Source: Flavobacteriaceae bacterium (lineage in GTDB: Bacteria; Bacteroidota; Bacteroidia; Flavobacteriales; Flavobacteriaceae). From it: 36,185 nt of DNA. Below, piece after piece: positions 31,341 to 36,185 of the stretch. Within the stretch, counting starts at the first letter, position 1, and every line of letters starts with the position of its first letter. The notes beneath the pieces were generated by a model that made no database searches, was not told the origin of the DNA, and worked only from the letters and a program-made list of their open reading frames with translations. The position numbers were made by a program, and so were the translations under genes. The DNA is taken from positions 1 to 36,185 of the forward strand of contig JAQXBT010000046.1 in the NCBI GenBank assembly GCA_029252265.1, read 5' to 3'.

Positions 31341-32828
31341 ATGAAAAAAAGTTGTCTGTTTATAAGTTTCGTTTCGTTATTTATTGGCTCAAGTCAATCG
31401 ATTGAAATTCCAGTCGACACGATCGTTACGACCACCCACTCTACCACCATCAAAGGGGTGAATTTTGATTATACCGCAGAAACGGGCATGCAGCCCGTTT
31501 GGGATAAAGATGGTGCACCAATTGCGAGTTTATTTTATACCTATTACACTCGAAATAACGTAAAAAATAGCACTGAGCGCCCGCTCATTATTTCTTTCAA
31601 TGGTGGACCTGGATCTGCCTCCGTATGGATGCATGTGGCCTATACTGGACCCCGAATTTTGAATGTAGATTCTGAAGGGTATCCTGTACAGCCATATGGT
31701 TTTAAAAACAATCCAAACTCTATTTTAGATGCCGCAGATATTGTGTTCGTAAATCCTGTAAATACGGCTTACTCCAGAATGGTCCCCAATAAAGAAGGAG
31801 AGATGCCCGATCGAAAACAGTTTTTTGGGATCAATCAAGACATCAAGTATTTAGCCGAATGGATCAACACATTTGTAAGTCGAAAAAACAGATGGGAATC
31901 GCCAAAATACATCATTGGAGAAAGTTATGGCGGAACTCGTGTGATGGGATTATCGCTTGAACTACAACAAAATCAATGGATGTATCTAAATGGCGTCATC
32001 TTGGTATCGCCCGCAGATTACAAAGTATTACGCGTTGGAAGCCCAATTTCATCGGCCTTAAACCTTCCTTATTACACAGCAACAGCTTGGTATCACAACC
32101 GACTGCCAGAAGCGCTGCAATCCAAAGATTTATTAGATATTCTTCCAGAATCAGAAGACTTCGCCATCAATACTCTAATTCCTGCCCTTGCAAAAGGGGG
32201 ATTTATTGAAACGGAAGAAAAAATGAGGGTCAGTAAAAAAATGGCCTATTATTCTGGCTTAAGTCAAAAAGTGATTTTACAACACAATTTAGAGGTCCCC
32301 AATTCATTTTTCTGGAAAGAATTACTTCGAGATCAAACGGGTCAAACGATCGGTCGATTAGATTCGCGCTATCTTGGAATTGACAAAAAAGAGGCGGGCG
32401 AACGCCCCGATTATAGCCCCGAATTAAGCTCTTGGCTCCATTCGTTTACACCAGCGATTAACCACTACATAAAAAGTGAATTAAAGTTTAAAACGGATTT
32501 AAAGTACAACATGTTTGGCGATGTAAATCCGTGGAACAAAGACGACGATAATACCCGTGATGATCTTCGCTCAGCAATGGCACAAAACCCCTATCTTAAA
32601 GTGCTAAATCAATCTGGATATTATGATGGTGCCACCACTTATTTTAATGCAAAATACACCTTATCACAAGTCGATCCGAGTGGAAAAATGAAAGATCGGT
32701 TCACGTTTAAATGCTACAGAAGTGGACATATGATGTATTTGCGGACTGAAGATTTAATCCAAGCGAATGATGATTTAAGGACCTTCCTAAAAGAATCATC
32801 GGCCAATGGAAAGGCAGCGAAGTACTAA
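31341..32828 (+). CDS. S10 serine carboxypeptidase-family exported protein
   Basis: This 495-residue alpha/beta hydrolase is of peptidase family S10. A Sec signal (MKKSCLFISFVSLFIGSSQS) precedes the body. The oxyanion region reads SFNGGPGSASVWMH; the nucleophile Ser195 sits in GESYGG (193-198); the catalytic His is likely in RSGHMMYL near the end, and the Asp in the NQSGYYDGATT segment. It should cleave C-terminal residues from peptides in the periplasm. The last base of its TAA stop is the first base of the downstream glycosyltransferase ATG, suggesting coupled translation, although the two functions are not obviously linked. Confidence 0.92.
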   Translation: MKKSCLFISFVSLFIGSSQSIEIPVDTIVTTTHSTTIKGVNFDYTAETGMQPVWDKDGAPIASLFYTYYTRNNVKNSTERPLIISFNGGPGSASVWMHVAYTGPRILNVDSEGYPVQPYGFKNNPNSILDAADIVFVNPVNTAYSRMVPNKEGEMPDRKQFFGINQDIKYLAEWINTFVSRKNRWESPKYIIGESYGGTRVMGLSLELQQNQWMYLNGVILVSPADYKVLRVGSPISSALNLPYYTATAWYHNRLPEALQSKDLLDILPESEDFAINTLIPALAKGGFIETEEKMRVSKKMAYYSGLSQKVILQHNLEVPNSFFWKELLRDQTGQTIGRLDSRYLGIDKKEAGERPDYSPELSSWLHSFTPAINHYIKSELKFKTDLKYNMFGDVNPWNKDDDNTRDDLRSAMAQNPYLKVLNQSGYYDGATTYFNAKYTLSQVDPSGKMKDRFTFKCYRSGHMMYLRTEDLIQANDDLRTFLKESSANGKAAKY

Positions 32829-33835
32829 TGCAAACACCACTGATAAGTATTTTAGTGCCCTTCAAAAATACGGACCACTATTTAGCCGATTGTTTAGAAT
32901 CCATCCTTCAGCAATCCTACACACAGTGGGAACTGCTTATTGTGGATGATGGCTCCACAGATTCTAGTCGTGAAATTGTACAGAAATATGCTGATAAGGA
33001 GGTTCGAATTCATTTGTTTTCAAATGCTGGGAACGGGATTATTGAGGCCCTACGAACCGCTTACAAACATGCAAAAGGCACTTTGATCACACGAATGGAC
33101 AGTGATGATCTCATGGCGATCCATAAGCTCGAAATCATGCAAAAACAGCTTTGCCTACATGGTGAAGGTCACATGGCATTAGGAGCGGTCCGTTACTTCT
33201 CATCGAAAGGGATTGGAGACGGTTACAAGTGCTACGAAACATGGCTAAATTCGTTAACCTCTAAAGGTACTAATTTTGATGAAATTTACAAGGAATGTGT
33301 CATTCCATCCCCATGCTGGATGGTTTATAAATCTGATTTTGAGGACTGTGGCGGATTTACGCCAGATACCTATCCCGAAGATTATGATTTAGCATTTCGA
33401 TTTTACAAACACGGATTAAAATGTATTCCCACAACGAAAGTTCTGCACCATTGGCGCGATTATGACATTAGAACCTCGCGAATCGATGCGCATTATGCCG
33501 AAAATTCATTTTTAGAATTAAAAGTTAGCTACTTTTTAGAATTATCCCACGATCCAGAAAAAAGATTAGTGGTTTGGGGTGCAGGAAAAAAAGGAAAAAA
33601 AGTAGCACAATTACTCATAAAAAACAAGGTAGCGTTCGACTGGGTTTGTGATAATCCTAATAAAATAGGAAAAGATATTTATAATCAAACCTTAAAATCT
33701 TTCGACCGTTTAAGTGAAATCAAAAACCCTCAATGTATACTCACAGTTGCAAATCAAGAGGCACAACAAGGAATAACGCAGTACTTGCAAACACATAAAA
33801 TGATAGCGATGCGCGATTATTTCTTCTTCTGTTAA
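32828..33835 (+). CDS. family 2 glycosyltransferase with C-terminal Rossmann-like domain
   Basis: The protein is 335 residues. The GT-A domain (1 to about 235) shows SILVPFKNTDHYLADCLESI, the nucleotide-binding VDDGSTDSS (40-48) and a metal-binding MDSDD. It ends in a segment like PEDYDLAFRFYKHG, the usual acceptor motif region. Residues about 245-335 form a second part with VVWGAGKKGKK (Gly251 and Gly253), resembling a dinucleotide-binding loop, seen in some flavobacterial glycosyltransferases. Sugar and acceptor are unknown. It shares one base with the S10 gene stop and has no membrane segment. Confidence 0.9.
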   Translation: MQTPLISILVPFKNTDHYLADCLESILQQSYTQWELLIVDDGSTDSSREIVQKYADKEVRIHLFSNAGNGIIEALRTAYKHAKGTLITRMDSDDLMAIHKLEIMQKQLCLHGEGHMALGAVRYFSSKGIGDGYKCYETWLNSLTSKGTNFDEIYKECVIPSPCWMVYKSDFEDCGGFTPDTYPEDYDLAFRFYKHGLKCIPTTKVLHHWRDYDIRTSRIDAHYAENSFLELKVSYFLELSHDPEKRLVVWGAGKKGKKVAQLLIKNKVAFDWVCDNPNKIGKDIYNQTLKSFDRLSEIKNPQCILTVANQEAQQGITQYLQTHKMIAMRDYFFFC

Positions 33836-33855
33836 GCAAATCAAAATTTAGTTTT

Positions 33856-33863
33856 TATATTTG
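33856..33863 (+). promoter_or_regulatory. -7 box for the BatA-domain gene
   Basis: TATATTTG matches TAnnTTTG exactly and lies 17 bases before the BatA ATG, in the 45-base gap behind the glycosyltransferase gene. A -33 element is not clear, so only the -7 box is called. Confidence 0.5.
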
Positions 33864-33880
33864 AGCAATCAAACCATCAG

Positions 33881-35806
33881 ATGCAGTTTTTACACCCCGA
33901 ATTTTTTTATGCCCTTCCCGCACTGCTCATCCCTGTTTTAATTCATTTATTTCAGCTCAGACGCTTTAAAGTACAAGCTTTTACAAACGTTGCCTTTTTA
34001 GAAAAAATACGATTACAAACTCGAAAAAGTTCGCAATTAAAAAAATGGCTGATTCTTATAGTTCGACTCCTCGCAATCGGGTGTATTATTTTGGCTTTTA
34101 GTCAACCCTTTTTATCCAATCAAACGGCCCAAAAAAACAGCTCTGAAACGGTTATTTATTTAGACAACTCTTTTAGCATGCAAGCACTAGGTCCTAATGG
34201 TCCCCTACTGACAAGAGCGGTTCAGGATTTAATTACCGGATTTGATGAACTCGAAAAGATAAGTGTTTTCACTAATGATCAGAGTTATAAATCAATCTCA
34301 ATTAAAACGTTAAAAACCGAGCTACTGTCATTAGATTACAGTCAAAATCAATTGGATTTAAACCGTTTAATTTTAAAAGGAAAAACCTTCTTTTCAGATG
34401 CCAAGACCAGTTCTAAAAAACTTATTTTAGTATCTGATTTTCAACAACATGAAAATACGATTCTATCGGAAACAGATTCTACCGTTCAAGTGTTATTAGT
34501 GCCTTTAAAACCCATAAACACAGCCAACAATTATATTGATAACGTTCGTTTAGAACCTAGCTTAAATACCAACTACAAATTAAGTGTTATTGGGAACACC
34601 ACTTCGGATACATCCGATAGTATTCCGGTCACCTTATATCAAGACACAAAGGTTGTAGGAAAATCAATTTTAGTGAAAGTCAAAAATTTCACAACCTCAT
34701 TTGTACTTACAAATACAGACGGATTTAGAGGGAAGTTATCGATCGATGATACACAAATATTGTATGATAACGACTTCTATTTTAACATCCCAAAAACTGA
34801 AAAAATAGCAGTCTTAGCCATTAATACTAATTCCAGCGCTCGATTTTTAGAAAAACTATATTCTAAAGATGAGTTTTTATTTAATAACCAAAATCTCAAG
34901 ACGTTGGATTATGGTCTAATTAAAACGCAAAATCTAATTATTTTAAATGGAATAAAACAGATTTCAATTGCCTTAAAAAATAGTCTTTCCGAATTCATGA
35001 ATACGGGGGGTACTGTGTTAGTGATTCCGAAAAAAAACGGCGACTTATCCTCTTATAATAAGTTGCTTTCTACACAAACAAAACACCAACTTAAACCAAT
35101 TAAAATGCAGGAAAAACGCATCACTAACATTGCGTTTAACCATCCTATTTTAGAAAATGTTTTTGAAGAAAAAATATCTAATTTTCAGTATCCATCCGTT
35201 CAGTATTATTTTCCACTGTCAAAACCCACGCCTGGAATTTTATCATTTGAAGATCAAAAGCCTTTTTTAGTTCAATTTAAGTCGTTATTCGTGTTTACGT
35301 CCGCAGTGGAATCTGATGGATCTAACTTTATAAATTCGCCCTTAATAGTCCCAACACTCTACAATATTGGGCGATCCAGTTTAAAAACACCGCCATTGCA
35401 GTATTGGATAGGGGCCAAAAACACGTTTGATCTTAAGGTAAACTTACAACGCGATCGCATTCTAAAACTGACTCATAAAGAATCGCAATTTATACCTTTA
35501 CAAACAAATTTTAATACCAAAGTGAGCATCACTACCAAAGAAAACCCAAACGAACCTGGGCATTATGCTGTTTTAAAAAACAAGGACACAATAACCGCTG
35601 TTAGTTATAATTACAACCGGAAAGAAAGCCAACTTCGCTATTATGATCTCACCCAAATGAAAGGCGTTTCTATAGAAAAAACGCTAAACGACACACTTAA
35701 TACTATAAAAACTGAGTCGAATGTGACGTGGTTATGGAAATGGTTTGTTATTTTTGTGCTAATATTATTAGCTTTTGAAATGCTCATCTTAAAATATTTT
35801 AAATGA
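33881..35806 (+). CDS. BatA-domain, von Willebrand factor A-like membrane protein
   Basis: This 641-residue protein begins with the aerotolerance-regulator N-terminal (BatA) module: FLHPEFFYALPALLIPVLIHL and RRFKVQAFTNVAFL, with membrane helices at about 5-25 and 56-75. A vWA-like domain follows with the metal site DNSFS (95-99). A long extracytoplasmic part ends in a single C-terminal helix (about 618-640). Bat proteins are linked to aerotolerance and envelope complexes in Bacteroidota, but the role here is inferred from domain content only. The stop overlaps the ATG of the dihydroorotase-like gene by four bases. Confidence 0.9.
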   Translation: MQFLHPEFFYALPALLIPVLIHLFQLRRFKVQAFTNVAFLEKIRLQTRKSSQLKKWLILIVRLLAIGCIILAFSQPFLSNQTAQKNSSETVIYLDNSFSMQALGPNGPLLTRAVQDLITGFDELEKISVFTNDQSYKSISIKTLKTELLSLDYSQNQLDLNRLILKGKTFFSDAKTSSKKLILVSDFQQHENTILSETDSTVQVLLVPLKPINTANNYIDNVRLEPSLNTNYKLSVIGNTTSDTSDSIPVTLYQDTKVVGKSILVKVKNFTTSFVLTNTDGFRGKLSIDDTQILYDNDFYFNIPKTEKIAVLAINTNSSARFLEKLYSKDEFLFNNQNLKTLDYGLIKTQNLIILNGIKQISIALKNSLSEFMNTGGTVLVIPKKNGDLSSYNKLLSTQTKHQLKPIKMQEKRITNIAFNHPILENVFEEKISNFQYPSVQYYFPLSKPTPGILSFEDQKPFLVQFKSLFVFTSAVESDGSNFINSPLIVPTLYNIGRSSLKTPPLQYWIGAKNTFDLKVNLQRDRILKLTHKESQFIPLQTNFNTKVSITTKENPNEPGHYAVLKNKDTITAVSYNYNRKESQLRYYDLTQMKGVSIEKTLNDTLNTIKTESNVTWLWKWFVIFVLILLAFEMLILKYFK

Positions 35807-36185
35807 ACGTACTTATAAAATCAGCTACAATTATTGATGAAAAAAGTGATTTCCACAATCAAACTCAAGATATTTTAGTTGAAAACGGTTTCATTACTAA
35901 AATTTCTAATAAACTCAAAAATCCAAATAAATACCCTGTCATAGATCTCGAAAACCTACATGTTTCAAATGGTTGGTTTGATAGTAGTGTGTCTTTTGGT
36001 GAGCCTGGTTTTGAAGAACGCGAAACTATCTCAAACGGATTAGAAGTGGCAGCAAGTTCTGGATTTACTAACATTGCTCTAAATTCAAATACATCTCCAG
36101 TAATTGATTCTCATTCAGATATTTCATATGTAATTTCAAAGTCTATAAATGCAATAACAAAACTTCACCCAATAGGAGCTCTAAC
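35803..36185 (+). CDS. dihydroorotase-like amidohydrolase lacking the HxH metal motif, partial
   Basis: The open frame starts at ATG 35803, overlapping the BatA stop (ATGA), and runs off the window edge after 127 codons. It resembles the class I dihydroorotase N-terminus: an IIDEKSDFHNQTQDILVENG start, then GWFDSSVSFGEPGFEERETI and PVIDSHSDISYV. In active enzymes this place reads DxHxHxREPG; here His is Ser62 and Ser64 and Arg is Gly66, so the first metal ligands are gone. It is therefore probably a non-catalytic homologue, like the PyrC' subunits that support aspartate transcarbamoylase in some bacteria. The C-terminal half is not visible, so later ligands cannot be checked. Confidence 0.85.
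   Translation, partial: MNVLIKSATIIDEKSDFHNQTQDILVENGFITKISNKLKNPNKYPVIDLENLHVSNGWFDSSVSFGEPGFEERETISNGLEVAASSGFTNIALNSNTSPVIDSHSDISYVISKSINAITKLHPIGAL

Noticed and set aside
1-36185. tRNA, rRNA, CRISPR array, prophage or insertion sequence
   Set aside because: No cloverleaf-like segment, repeat-spacer pattern, integrase, transposase or terminal inverted repeat was seen in any intergenic gap, and all gaps are short.

Overview
The window is AT-rich, gene-dense bacterial chromosome that looks like the family Flavobacteriaceae (Bacteroidota). The evidence is Bacteroidota-type promoters (TTTG/TTG plus TAnnTTTG), little Shine-Dalgarno signal, many ATGA stop-start overlaps, and families typical of this group: DUF4290, Lacal_2735, the PadR-PspC-head GIN set, BatA-type proteins and an OxyR of this lineage. 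No tRNA, rRNA, CRISPR array, prophage or insertion sequence was seen. No gene-free stretch exceeds about 300 bases.

Region 1 (1-978): the tail-side remnant of a DUF2891 gene on the minus strand, then an aquaporin-family channel with an NPI in place of the second NPA and a cysteine-rich C-terminus.

Region 2 (about 970-11947): the most striking part. Two back-to-back plus-strand operons form a light-damage and photoprotection island. Operon A (1046-6602) encodes a TetR-like regulator, an ABC1/UbiB-like kinase, a flavin reductase-like protein, a DUF2256 zinc mini-protein, a DASH cryptochrome and an Fe-S photolyase/cryptochrome. Operon B (6689-11947) encodes an unrecognised 142-aa protein, a DUF2805 protein, GTP cyclohydrolase I, a 74-aa unknown, an SDR without its catalytic tyrosine, a thiol peroxidase, a 55-aa Lacal_2735 protein, TspO, an SRPBCC protein and a class I photolyase. 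The promoters of the two operons share an exact 24-bp element, and both have a TAnnTTTG-like -7 box at the same distance from it, so they are probably co-regulated. The genes together make sense for repairing UV lesions (three photolyase-family flavoproteins), supplying pterin/folate and reduced flavin cofactors, and limiting photo-oxidative damage. The roles of the small unknown proteins and the SDR are open.

Region 3 (11948-14933, minus strand): DUF493, DUF4290, murA (with Asp in place of the fosfomycin-target Cys) and a PhnA-domain protein.

Region 4 (15024-18707, plus): an AAA-type NTPase, a RecQ-family helicase with an unusual zinc-site position, fmt and an HU-type protein, closely packed.

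Region 5 (18821-24109): a Cu/Zn superoxide dismutase lipoprotein, a one-repeat DUF1456 protein, a DUF1684 lipoprotein, an ECF sigma factor with a membrane partner, a minus-strand NUDIX/acyltransferase pair and a cyclophilin lipoprotein.

Region 6 (24168-28196): an M3 metallopeptidase lipoprotein, OxyR with both redox cysteines, a small flavobacterial protein and a DUF4442 hotdog protein, with two hairpin terminators.

Region 7 (28330-33835): PadR (with a stop codon at what may be codon 9 of the ancestral gene), PspC, head-GIN and DUF2007 envelope genes, then an S10 carboxypeptidase and a family 2 glycosyltransferase.

Region 8 (33881-36185): a BatA/von Willebrand-type membrane protein overlapping a dihydroorotase-like gene, cut by the window edge, whose metal-binding HxH is replaced by SxS.
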